DNA of 64,000 nucleotides from Verrucomicrobiia bacterium DG1235 (GTDB lineage: Bacteria; Verrucomicrobiota; Verrucomicrobiia; Opitutales; Opitutaceae): NCBI GenBank assembly GCA_000155695.1, contig DS990592.1, positions 5,150,389 through 5,214,388 of the forward strand, read 5' to 3'. A program made the translations under genes and the position numbers. Under the pieces are notes generated by a model. The model was not told the DNA's origin and ran no database searches. It was given only the letters and a program-made list of their open reading frames with translations. This document shows, piece by piece, positions 35,464 to 41,965 of the stretch. Numbering within the stretch: position 1 is the stretch's first letter; each line of letters begins with the position of its first letter.

Positions 35464-36009
35464 CTACTCTCGCCAGTACTCGGGCTGGGCGAGGACGTTT
35501 GAGCAGAGGACCCGCCCTTGGATTTTTCCTGCGAGCTTGGAATTGAGAAAGAGGACCATCCAAGCGTCGGCGTTTTTTCGAGGGATGGGGTAGGGAGCTT
35601 CGAGGCCTTGGGAGCCCGCCGGTGAGAAGCCGAATCTCGGGTAGTAGCCAGGGTGCCCGAGTACGAAGACGAGGTCTGTGTGTTCCTCGGCGAGGCGTTT
35701 TAGGCCCTGCGTGACGAGGCGTTTGCCGATTCCGGCTCTTTGCCTTTCGGGCAGCACGGCGAGCGGCGCGAGGATGCTGGCTGAGATCTCTTGGGGAGCT
35801 CCCTCGATTTTAGCGTTGGTGAAGAGGATGTGTCCTGTGAGGCGTTCGATTTCGCAGGCCGCGAGAGAGATGCGTGGCTGGGCGGTGGGGTCGTCGAGCA
35901 ATTTGTTTACGAGCACGGTAATGATAGGGCCTTCGCTGGGTCCGAAGGAGGTGGTTTCGAGGTCTGAAATCCTAGTAAGGTCGCTGTCGCTGGAGGCTCG
36001 AATTTCCAT
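35464..36009 (-). CDS. GNAT N-acetyltransferase (YhbS-like)
   Basis: 181 residues with the GNAT acetyl-CoA motif LAVLPERQRAGIGKRLVTQG and FVLGHPGYYPRFGFSPAG, typical of YhbS-like enzymes. It transfers an acetyl group to an unknown amine. It is convergently spaced from the sigma operon and precedes, in map order, a run of small genes of which several are also GNATs. It is longer and more GC-rich than those, and no attC-like repeat is clear on its upstream side, so it may be either the last cassette or an ordinary neighbour. Confidence 0.9.
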   Translation of the reverse strand: MEIRASSDSDLTRISDLETTSFGPSEGPIITVLVNKLLDDPTAQPRISLAACEIERLTGHILFTNAKIEGAPQEISASILAPLAVLPERQRAGIGKRLVTQGLKRLAEEHTDLVFVLGHPGYYPRFGFSPAGSQGLEAPYPIPRKNADAWMVLFLNSKLAGKIQGRVLCSNVLAQPEYWRE

Positions 36010-36120
36010 GACGCATAAAGTTAGTCAGGACATCTGACGGCTGCAATGCAGACTGCCGTTTTAAGAGGAGCAGGTCAGTGATTCATGCGCCGAAGACTAG
36101 GAGTTCGAGTGAGCTTCTCT

Positions 36121-36542
36121 CTAAATCGATTTTTTGAGTGATTCAGCAAATGTTTTACCGAAATCCTGGTCAACCTCTATGTGCTTCGCGAACCATCCGG
36201 TATCGTATTTATAGAATACGATGGAAATCATGAATGGGCCTTTCTTTTGATCCAGCATGTATACATAGCCTCGAACATATTTACCGACTTTCTTACTTGT
36301 GATTAGCTCGGTGTCTCGAAGGGGCCATGGGTGTCTAGGAGATCGCCCAAGGCTTTCTCCAGTTGTAGTCTTGCTTCTTTGTTATTTAATTTGCTGTTCG
36401 ATACGTGCAATATCGAGTGAGCGGCAAGCTCGGTATTATTCGCCTTCAGGGCATCGAAGAATGAATCTAGTTTTGTGTCAATGCTCTCGCCGAAGCTTGT
36501 TTTGCATAAAGCAAAAAGACTGAGTAGAAAAACGTATTTCAT
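36121..36542 (-). pseudogene. Small exported protein gene, frameshifted
   Basis: The first frame runs from the ATG at 36542 (signal peptide MKYVFLLSLFALCKTSFG) to a stop at 36303-36305 after DLLDTHGPFETPS. The same protein plainly continues in another frame, beginning DTELITSKKVGKYVRGYVYM and ending FGKTFAESLKKSI at 36121. One missing base near 36311-36320 explains the break. The restored protein is about 140 residues, a periplasmic DUF3887/YybH-like small protein with KKGPFMISIVFYKYDTGWFA near the end. It could be a real pseudogene or a sequencing error. It is AT-rich like the rest of the cassette-like array. Confidence 0.6.
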
Positions 36543-36635
36543 GGATTTAGGATAAGGTGAGGCATGTGCACGGAGCATTGACTGGGGTTTACGTCGTGTT
36601 TATCTGAGCCGTTTTTTATAGATAACTTCTTCGGT

Positions 36636-37452
36636 TTATTTCAACCATCTTCGTTTTGGGCGTTGTTGGCCAAGGGGTCTGTGGTCGTGAACGTTCGCTT
36701 CATTTGGGTCCAAACGCTCAACCATGCTCTTTGCAGCTTTGTTGAGTTGCTCATCGAGCACAGGTTTCCCGTAGCGCTCAAGAAATTGGTGGTATTGCTT
36801 TTCGCGCTTGGGCCAGTCGCTTTTAGATGCTTCAAGTTCGTAGCGAAACGTGTAAGAGATGTACGGTTCCCTGCCGGTAAGGAACTTGAGTTTGCTGGGG
36901 TCGAAGATTACGGTTTCCAGTTCTCCGAGTAAGTAGCATCTGCCGTTCAGTTCACTGGGCCAGCCTACGCGATAAAAGCCGATGCCCTCTGGGGCGGATC
37001 CGATTTCGCCAGCCTGTGTGTAGGGGTAGCTCCTAACGATGAGCACTGCCTCAAGGCCGTTCTCGTTCATTTTGTTCTTTAGCTTTTTTAGGTGAATTTT
37101 AAAGGACCGTCCCGATTCGAAGGTTGGAACCACCATGGTAAAATTGAGCTCTTTGCTTGTTACGGCTTCTATTCCAAGTTTGTTATACAGTTCCTGTGAT
37201 AGCTTTTTTTTCGATGATTTCGCCTATATTGAAGTCCACTTCTGCCAATTTATTTTTGAATGGATTGAGCGATACGTTTGCGATTCTCACTTTCTTTGGG
37301 TGAATGTACACGATCCCTACCTTTCGGTAAGGAAAGGAGAGTGTCTCCGCCGTTTTCGGTTCGGTAGATTCAACGCTAGGAGTCGCATTTAAGTGAGGCA
37401 GCGAAAATGCTAGAAGTATAAGGATTACTGATGATAATACTATTTTGTTCAC
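36636..37452 (-). pseudogene. Exported protein gene, frameshifted at an A8 run
   Basis: The N-terminal frame (ATG at 37452, signal MNKIVLSSVILILLAFSLPH) stops at 37183 after IIEKKAITGTV. In the adjoining frame the protein continues as KLSQELYNKLGIEAVTSKEL, NFTMVVPTFESGRSFKIHL and on to RRWLK at 36636. The switch falls on a run of eight A (eight T on the plus strand, 37204-37211): one A fewer restores a single frame of about 270 residues. The function is unknown; it is a periplasmic or lipoprotein-like domain. The tail after VERLDPNEA reads into repeat-like DNA, as cassette genes do. Confidence 0.65.
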
Positions 37453-37469
37453 TTTTTTCAGTTAAAGAA

Positions 37470-37949
37470 TTATGACATAGGGCGTGCACCGCCCGGAGTG
37501 GTGCGCGATCTTTGGCTAATTTCGATTTTTTCAAATAAGCCTTTTGGGTACACTAAAGATTGAGAATGCTTTAGAGTTTCTAGTTCAACCCACTGGAATG
37601 TTTTCTTCTTTCCGTTTTCTTCAACGATATCTCGGTTGGCGAAAGCGATGCTTGAATAGGATAGGGGCTTCGATTCGTATACGAAAGAAATCTCATGCTC
37701 CTTGATTCCATTGATGGAGTGGTAGCTTTCGAATGAGCCGATCAGGCCTTCATTCGAGATTTCCAAACCTAACTCTTCTTTGATTTCTCTTTTGAGTGCT
37801 TCAATGCTTGATTCTCCGAATTGGATGCCCCCTCCGGGAGGGATATACCAGATTTTTCCATCGTCTTGGTTTTTCACGATATGTACCAGAATTCTATCGT
37901 CTTTGATGAAGACCGCTGCCGCACGTACTCTAATGGAATTTGTATTCAT
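37470..37949 (-). CDS. NUDIX hydrolase
   Basis: 159 residues from the ATG at 37949; a longer frame to 37976 overlaps the attC-like repeat. The Nudix box is complete: GGGIQFGESSIEALKREIKE followed by ELGLEI, matching GX5EX7REUXEEXGU. It hydrolyses a nucleoside-diphosphate-linked compound. The C-terminal tail RSRTTPGGARPMS is encoded by an inverted repeat (GCACC/GGTGC) that may be a degenerate attC. It is one of the same-strand small genes in the AT-rich array; such enzymes are common integron cassettes. Confidence 0.92.
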   Translation of the reverse strand: MNTNSIRVRAAAVFIKDDRILVHIVKNQDDGKIWYIPPGGGIQFGESSIEALKREIKEELGLEISNEGLIGSFESYHSINGIKEHEISFVYESKPLSYSSIAFANRDIVEENGKKKTFQWVELETLKHSQSLVYPKGLFEKIEISQRSRTTPGGARPMS

Positions 37950-37956
37950 TTTCTGA

Positions 37957-38017
37957 GCAAGTTCGAGGTCACACACGACGAGGGCTTGAACTCGTTGTTT
38001 GATGTGCCTCGTTGGGC
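37957..38017 (-). repeat. attC-like recombination site
   Basis: Read on the minus strand it begins with GCCCAAC (matching RYYYAAC, at 38011-38017), followed by GAGGCACA, and returns with TGTGTGACCTC. The R' end is degenerate. It lies between the GNAT and NUDIX genes and encodes the tail of the former. Confidence 0.5.
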
Positions 38018-38430
38018 ATGTTTTGCTTTAATGTTTTCGACAGGATGATTTCGTCTTCTTGTCCAGGAAACTCGAAACTACCAGTTTTTCGGTAACCGAG
38101 GCGTTTGAAGAAATACTGCCCATCTTCATCCGACTGTGTGGACAACATTAGGAGCTCGTGTCCGCCTTCTTTCATCGACTCTTCCCATTGCATGAGTAAT
38201 GCAGAGCCAAATCCTTTACCTCTGTTTTTTGACTCAACCTTGATCAGGTTTAGAAACGGTATGCTGTCCCAGAAGAACGAATACCTCAACAGGGCTATGA
38301 TCTTTCCTTCTTCCTTAGTTATGAGGATCTCTCCGTCTCGTATTTTTCGTTCAAGCATGTCCTTCGATATCTCAGCATCAACTGTGAATATGGCATTGAT
38401 GTCGTTTAAGTGTGCTTGTTCGATGTCCAT
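37969..38430 (-). CDS. GNAT N-acetyltransferase
   Basis: 153 residues: NLIKVESKNRGKGFGSALLM carries the RxxGxG acetyl-CoA loop, and the C-terminal part (EDGQYFFKRLGYRKTGSFEF) is typical of small GNATs. The last residues (NMPNEAHQTTSSSPRRV) are encoded by the attC-like repeat that follows, as often seen in integron cassettes. It starts 9 bp after an R'-like GTTCGGC. The substrate is unknown. Confidence 0.9.
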   Translation of the reverse strand: MDIEQAHLNDINAIFTVDAEISKDMLERKIRDGEILITKEEGKIIALLRYSFFWDSIPFLNLIKVESKNRGKGFGSALLMQWEESMKEGGHELLMLSTQSDEDGQYFFKRLGYRKTGSFEFPGQEDEIILSKTLKQNMPNEAHQTTSSSPRRV

Positions 38431-38438
38431 GTTATTTC

Positions 38439-38506
38439 GCCGAACGCTAAGGTTTCACGAGGGAGGCGGCGGAGCTGCCGGAATTGTGACCACCATCTGG
38501 TTGGGC
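38439..38506 (-). repeat. attC-like recombination site
   Basis: 68 bp. On the minus strand it starts with R'' GCCCAAC (38500-38506) and ends with R' GTTCGGC (38439-38445). The two are near-perfect inverses and each matches the RYYYAAC / GTTRRRY consensus in at least six of seven positions. The centre encodes the C-terminal tail of the HAD gene, and the R' end is 8 bp from the next ATG. Confidence 0.65.
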
Positions 38507-39157
38507 TCTGTTCATTCTCTTCAGTAGGTTTGGCAAGTCGACGACTGAATCAACTATAGCATCTGCTTCTTTCGGTTCATCGTTGTGAATGCTTCGTACC
38601 CAAACCGCTTTCATGCCCAATTTCTTCGGTGGGATTACATCAACTAATGGGTTGTCACCGATAAATAGACAATCAGCTGACGATAAGCCCAGATCGGACA
38701 AACATCTTATGTAAATCTCTTCATTTGGTTTCTTTATTCCTTCTTCTTCAGATATTTTAATCGCAGAGAAAAAGCGTCGAATACCGGTGGAATCGATCTT
38801 TGAGTTCTGGCCTGAGGATCTTCCATTGGTGATAATTGCTAGCGTGTAGTTATCGGAGAGTTCTTCAAGCGTGCTGAGGGTGCCAGGAAAGCTAATCGCA
38901 TCTGCTCCGTATCGCATTCTGAAATCGAGGTGGAGATCATGGGCGATTGATTCTTTGAGATCAGTGCAAGATTGTTCGTATGCGACCAATTTATCTGCGT
39001 ATCCATTCTTTTGGTGCTTTATCACTGTTTCGATAAAATCGTCCTTTTGACAATTGAGTCGATCAGCTAAACGATCGTACTGATCGCCGAGAAACTTTCT
39101 GGCCGTAGAGGTGCGGTCGATTAACGTTTCATCAAGATCGAAGATAATCGCTTTCAT
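38447..39157 (-). CDS. HAD-superfamily phosphatase
   Basis: 236 residues. HAD motif I FDLDETLID at the N-terminus, motif II in LAIITNGRSSG, Lys in EEGIKKPNEEIY and motif IV in CLFIGDNPLVDVIPPKKLG. It should dephosphorylate a small metabolite. The tail after RMNRAQPDG is read from the attC-like repeat at 38439-38506. It begins 8 bp downstream of the GTTAGGA end of another such repeat. AT-richer than the flanking chromosome. Confidence 0.92.
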   Translation of the reverse strand: MKAIIFDLDETLIDRTSTARKFLGDQYDRLADRLNCQKDDFIETVIKHQKNGYADKLVAYEQSCTDLKESIAHDLHLDFRMRYGADAISFPGTLSTLEELSDNYTLAIITNGRSSGQNSKIDSTGIRRFFSAIKISEEEGIKKPNEEIYIRCLSDLGLSSADCLFIGDNPLVDVIPPKKLGMKAVWVRSIHNDEPKEADAIVDSVVDLPNLLKRMNRAQPDGGHNSGSSAASLVKP

Positions 39158-39165
39158 TCAATTTT

Positions 39166-39238
39166 TCCTAACGTGAAGTCCATACGCGTATATAGGCGTG
39201 GAGCGCTGGTCGGAGTTGAATGGGACGACTGGTTGGCC
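39166..39238 (-). repeat. attC-like recombination site
   Basis: 73 bp. On the minus strand it runs from GGCCAAC (39232-39238) to GTTAGGA (39166-39172). It shares its central part, including GGAGCGCTGG, CGGAGTTG and AACGTGAAG (plus strand), with the site at 40276-40351, so these two belong to one repeat family. Confidence 0.7.
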
Positions 39239-39257
39239 TTATTTTCCATATCGAAAG

Positions 39258-39764
39258 TTAGAATGCGAGTTGCATGTAGTGCTCGTCGTATGAACGTCCT
39301 TCGAAAATCGCTGCATTCTTTTCGGTGCCGAAGATCGAGAAACCTAGGTTTTGATACAGCGTGACCGCTACCTTGTTGGTTGTACTAACCGTGAGGTTGA
39401 GCTGTGCGAGTGCTTCTTCTTCTTTTGCTATTCTCAACAATTCTTTCATGAGTTCCTTTCCGATTCACTTTCCTCTATTGGTGCGGGTCACGAAAACTGA
39501 ACCTACGGTCGCCTTGTGCGAAAGCTTCTGACTCTTATCCCAATAGAGAGCGGCTACTCCAACAAGTTCGTTTTCATCGTAAGAACCAATGAAAGTCATC
39601 CTACCCGCCTCACCTGAGAGTTGCTTTCGGAAGGTTTCGATTGGCTCGGAACTCATCTCGTCCTCGGTCGCCCGAAATGACTCTGGTGCGTCTACAGTAG
39701 ACTCTACGCGAATCGATTTGAAAGCTTCCAAGTCTATAGATGCATCTAGTTTTCTTATTTTCAT
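39258..39764 (-). pseudogene. GNAT N-acetyltransferase interrupted by an in-frame UGA
   Basis: One 168-codon frame from the ATG at 39764 to 39258 with a single internal TGA at 39465-39467. The sequence reads VGSVFVTRTNRGK, stop, IGKELMKELLRIAKEEEALA. The missing residue is the first conserved glycine of the GNAT RxxGxG loop, where GGA would become TGA by one change. Downstream NLTVSTTNKVAVTLYQNLGF is a normal GNAT C-terminus. Most simply this is a fresh nonsense mutation. A sequencing error or recoding cannot be ruled out. Confidence 0.8.
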
Positions 39765-39767
39765 TTC

Positions 39768-39817
39768 TTAGCTATCTGCACGCTGAGTGCAGGCGGCGAG
39801 CCCTTGCGCTTGTTGCC
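39768..39817 (-). repeat. Degenerate attC-like repeat
   Basis: Between two GNAT genes, with inverted CTGCAC/GTGCAG and GTTGCCT near one end and CTTAGC near the other. The core sites are poor matches, so this is a weak call supported mainly by position. Confidence 0.35.
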
Positions 39818-39829
39818 TGACACGTTTTA

Positions 39830-40258
39830 TTAGAAATCGGTTCTTTGCATGTAGTAACAGGCATGACCGGGCGGCTGGTTGTCTATTCTAGCAAAGACTT
39901 TGTATCCGCGTTTTTCATAAAATTCTACGGCTTGGAAGTCAGTTGTCTCGATATAGGCCTTAGTCACACCCATTGCTTTTGCTTCGGCCTCGGCTCGGTC
40001 CATCAGAGAAGATCCTATTCGATTGTTTCTATGAGCTTCGTCGACCCACAATACGTCGACATGCATCCAACCCCAGGATATGTCTCCGAATAGACCGCCA
40101 ATAACCTTTTCGTCGCTGCCGTATGCAACCAGAAGCAGTTCCTTCGAAGGATGGATGCCGGTATTCTTGTCGTTAAATTCTTTAAATTTTCGACATACGT
40201 AGGCAGTGTCTTCAGTCGAGGAATCAATTTGTTCTCGTATCTCGATATTGTTCTGCAT
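39830..40258 (-). CDS. GNAT N-acetyltransferase
   Basis: 142 residues: WMHVDVLWVDEAHRNNRIGS carries the (R/Q)xxGxG-type loop as RNNRIGSSL, and ETTDFQAVEFYEKRGYKVFA is a standard GNAT motif B. It resembles small aminoglycoside- or polyamine-type acetyltransferases; the substrate is unknown. It begins 17 bp after a GTTAGAA core site and ends 12 bp before the next repeat. Intact and probably functional. Confidence 0.9.
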   Translation of the reverse strand: MQNNIEIREQIDSSTEDTAYVCRKFKEFNDKNTGIHPSKELLLVAYGSDEKVIGGLFGDISWGWMHVDVLWVDEAHRNNRIGSSLMDRAEAEAKAMGVTKAYIETTDFQAVEFYEKRGYKVFARIDNQPPGHACYYMQRTDF

Positions 40259-40275
40259 CTGCGATCTGTTGCTTT

Positions 40276-40351
40276 TTCTAACGTGAAAGCGATACGCGGA
40301 TATAGTCAGCGCGGAGCGCTGGCTGGAGTTGTATCCGCTGACTTGTTCGCA
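40276..40351 (-). repeat. attC-like recombination site
   Basis: 76 bp. Minus-strand R' GTTAGAA (40276-40282) and a partner GTTCGCA on the plus strand at 40345-40351. Internal arms GCGGATA / TATCCGC pair. It shares GGAGCGCTGG and GGAGTTG with the site at 39166-39238. It encodes the tail SADTTPASAPR of the adjacent acetyltransferase. Confidence 0.7.
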
Positions 40352-40848
40352 TTTCGTTGTTTTAGTTTCTTCGAACGCTGGTGCTCCTTGATATGGTCTC
40401 TTGGTGGGGGAAGACTTCCCACTGTTCCTGTAGGTTTGAAACCGTTGCTCTGATAAAGCTTAATAGCCGGAAGATTGTCGTCTCCTACATCCAAAAGAAT
40501 CTGCTCTTTCTCAAGTTGAGTCGCCCAATCTATGACTTCTTTAATTAGTCTACTTCCCAGTCCAATACTTCGAAAATCGGGATCTATCCACATCGAGAAT
40601 ACTCCTGCGTGATTTTCGTAAGGTGCTCCAACTATGAGTCCGCAACTTTTTTTGTCTGGAGATTCTGCGACAAGAGTTAGGCAATCTTTTCGTGCGAGTC
40701 GGCGTTTCCAGTCTTGCTCGGCGAAGGATTTCTCTTTCTCGAGGGTAGAGCCAAATGCGTCCGGAGAATCGGCCAACGCGCGGAGTCGCGTATCTCGATA
40801 GAGCTCCCACTCATCATCGAGCAATACTCGGATCGTGATATTTTTCAT
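40306..40848 (-). CDS. GNAT N-acetyltransferase
   Basis: 180 residues. GVFSMWIDPDFRSIGLGSRL is the acetyl-CoA loop (RSIGLGS) and NLPAIKLYQSNGFKPTGTVG the C-terminal motif. It is a typical ElaA/RimI-like single-domain enzyme. The last dozen residues are encoded within an attC-like repeat. Upstream, a 120-bp repeat separates it from a small membrane-protein gene. Confidence 0.9.
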   Translation of the reverse strand: MKNITIRVLLDDEWELYRDTRLRALADSPDAFGSTLEKEKSFAEQDWKRRLARKDCLTLVAESPDKKSCGLIVGAPYENHAGVFSMWIDPDFRSIGLGSRLIKEVIDWATQLEKEQILLDVGDDNLPAIKLYQSNGFKPTGTVGSLPPPRDHIKEHQRSKKLKQRNANKSADTTPASAPR

Positions 40849-40858
40849 TTCTGTGAAT

Positions 40859-40978
40859 CGTCAAAGCCACACGATGCCGGCTACGGTTGAGGTTCCAAGT
40901 CTGTTGAGGTTGATTTTCATGGGGTCGTTTTTAAAGAGTGGGGCGTTTGCCGGCATTGTGTGAGCTTCTTGGTTAGGC
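40859..40978 (-). repeat. Long attC-like recombination site
   Basis: About 120 bp. GTTAGGC at 40972-40978 is GCCTAAC on the minus strand, an exact R''. Long arms GCCGGCATTGTGTG (40949-40962) and CACACGATGCCGGC (40868-40881) pair over 13 of 14 bases. The R' end near 40859-40867 is degenerate. Length and arm layout resemble the VCR class. Confidence 0.7.
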
Positions 40979-41007
40979 TATTTATACGTTTTGTGGATAT
41001 GGTATGC

Positions 41008-41352
41008 TCAGTAAGAAATAGTCGAATAGAGATAAAGATAGAATATGTATCCAACAGAAGCTAGAACCAAGAGTAAGAGACCTTTCCAGCCTCTCGATTC
41101 ATATGCATATGCAGGAATAGCGATCCAACTGAAAAGTAGTGTTAGATCAGCAGGGAAATATATTTTTCTTTTGTTCGAATCTTTCCAGATCCAGCAGGCG
41201 AGTCCATAACCCACCACGGCGTTAGAGGCCTCAAGTCCTACGATGGACGATGGCCAAACGGTCAGACTAATGAGGACGTCGACTACAATACCGATAAGAC
41301 AAGCGATCGCTATCCAAATAAGAGGGTTGCTAGCTAGCTTTTGGTATTTCAT
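41008..41352 (-). CDS. Small four-helix membrane protein
   Basis: 114 residues, unrecognised. Hydrophobic segments at about 11-32 (LIWIAIACLIGIVVDVLISL), 39-55, 67-84 and 90-110. A charged loop (WKDSNKRKIYFP) lies between the second and third. It starts 7 bp downstream of a perfect GTTAGGC core site and is followed by the 120-bp attC-like repeat, so it has the layout of a gene cassette. Function unknown; small membrane proteins are frequent cassette cargo. Confidence 0.72.
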   Translation of the reverse strand: MKYQKLASNPLIWIAIACLIGIVVDVLISLTVWPSSIVGLEASNAVVGYGLACWIWKDSNKRKIYFPADLTLLFSWIAIPAYAYESRGWKGLLLLVLASVGYIFYLYLYSTISY

Positions 41353-41359
41353 TTTTTCT

Positions 41360-41436
41360 GCCTAACAGAATAGTATTCTATGTCGTTTTGGTGCGAATAA
41401 CATTAGAAATGTTATTTGCGGTTTTGCGCGTTGAAT
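41360..41436 (-). repeat. attC-like recombination site with exact core matches
   Basis: 77 bp. On the minus strand it starts with ATTCAAC (41430-41436) and ends with GTTAGGC (41360-41366), both exact matches to RYYYAAC and GTTRRRY. Inside, AATAACATT pairs with AATGTTATT. It lies just upstream of the membrane-protein gene; the gene that once owned it is not recognisable in 41437-41880. Confidence 0.72.
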
Positions 41437-41883
41437 CGGGAAAATAACCGGACAGGGGCGTGGTTATGTGTAGGAAAATGGTAATAAGCACTTTTTTTTG
41501 AAAATGGTTATTCGGACGTAGGACGTTTTTCGGAGAGTGTTGTTGGACGTTGGATTTGACAAGGGTTAACTAGGGGATTCTACGGTGACGGCTTGCGTTG
41601 TTTTGCACTTTGTTGGGGAAGAGGAGGAGGGGAGGAGTTATGAATTATGAATTATGAATTATGAAATATGAATTTTGTATTGGGAATTGGGAGTTGGGGA
41701 TTGGGAATTTTTGGGTGGCGAAGGGGCTGGGGAGTTATGATGAGATTTTTTAGCGGGAGTGTTGGTGGTTGGTGCTTGGGTTCCTCTTTTGCTAAGGCTT
41801 CGGCGGTCAAGGAGGAGCGAATCTTTGGAGATGGGGCTGGGGGGAGAGATTTAGAGTAAAAGCGGGAGTGGGATGGGGGTATG
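41437..41883. other. Gene-free stretch with simple repeats
   Basis: No convincing gene. It holds AT-rich sequence, a tandem of ATGAATT units (about 41638-41675), TTGGGAATTGGGAGTTGGGG-type sequence, and a copy of the GCTAAGGCTTCGGCGG repeat at about 41787-41812. The expected integron integrase gene is not here. Confidence 0.6.
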
Positions 41884-41912
41884 AAAAAGACCCGCGGGGT
41901 GGCGGGTCTTTT
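41884..41912 (-). terminator. Intrinsic terminator of the carboxyltransferase gene
   Basis: Stem AAAAGACCCGC / GCGGGTCTTTT with T's following on the minus strand, about 55 bp after the stop codon. Confidence 0.85.
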
Positions 41913-41965
41913 GAGTTTTTTGGAGTGGGGGCGCTCTGTTGGGCTTGGGGTGCCCTGTTTTGCCT

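Noticed and set aside
41668..41859. Small open frame in the gap before the carboxyltransferase
   Set aside because: It is translated simple repeat (LGIGSWGLGIFGW) with no ribosome site.
41437..41960. Integron integrase gene at the head of the cassette array
   Set aside because: No tyrosine-recombinase frame or RHRY motifs in any frame here.
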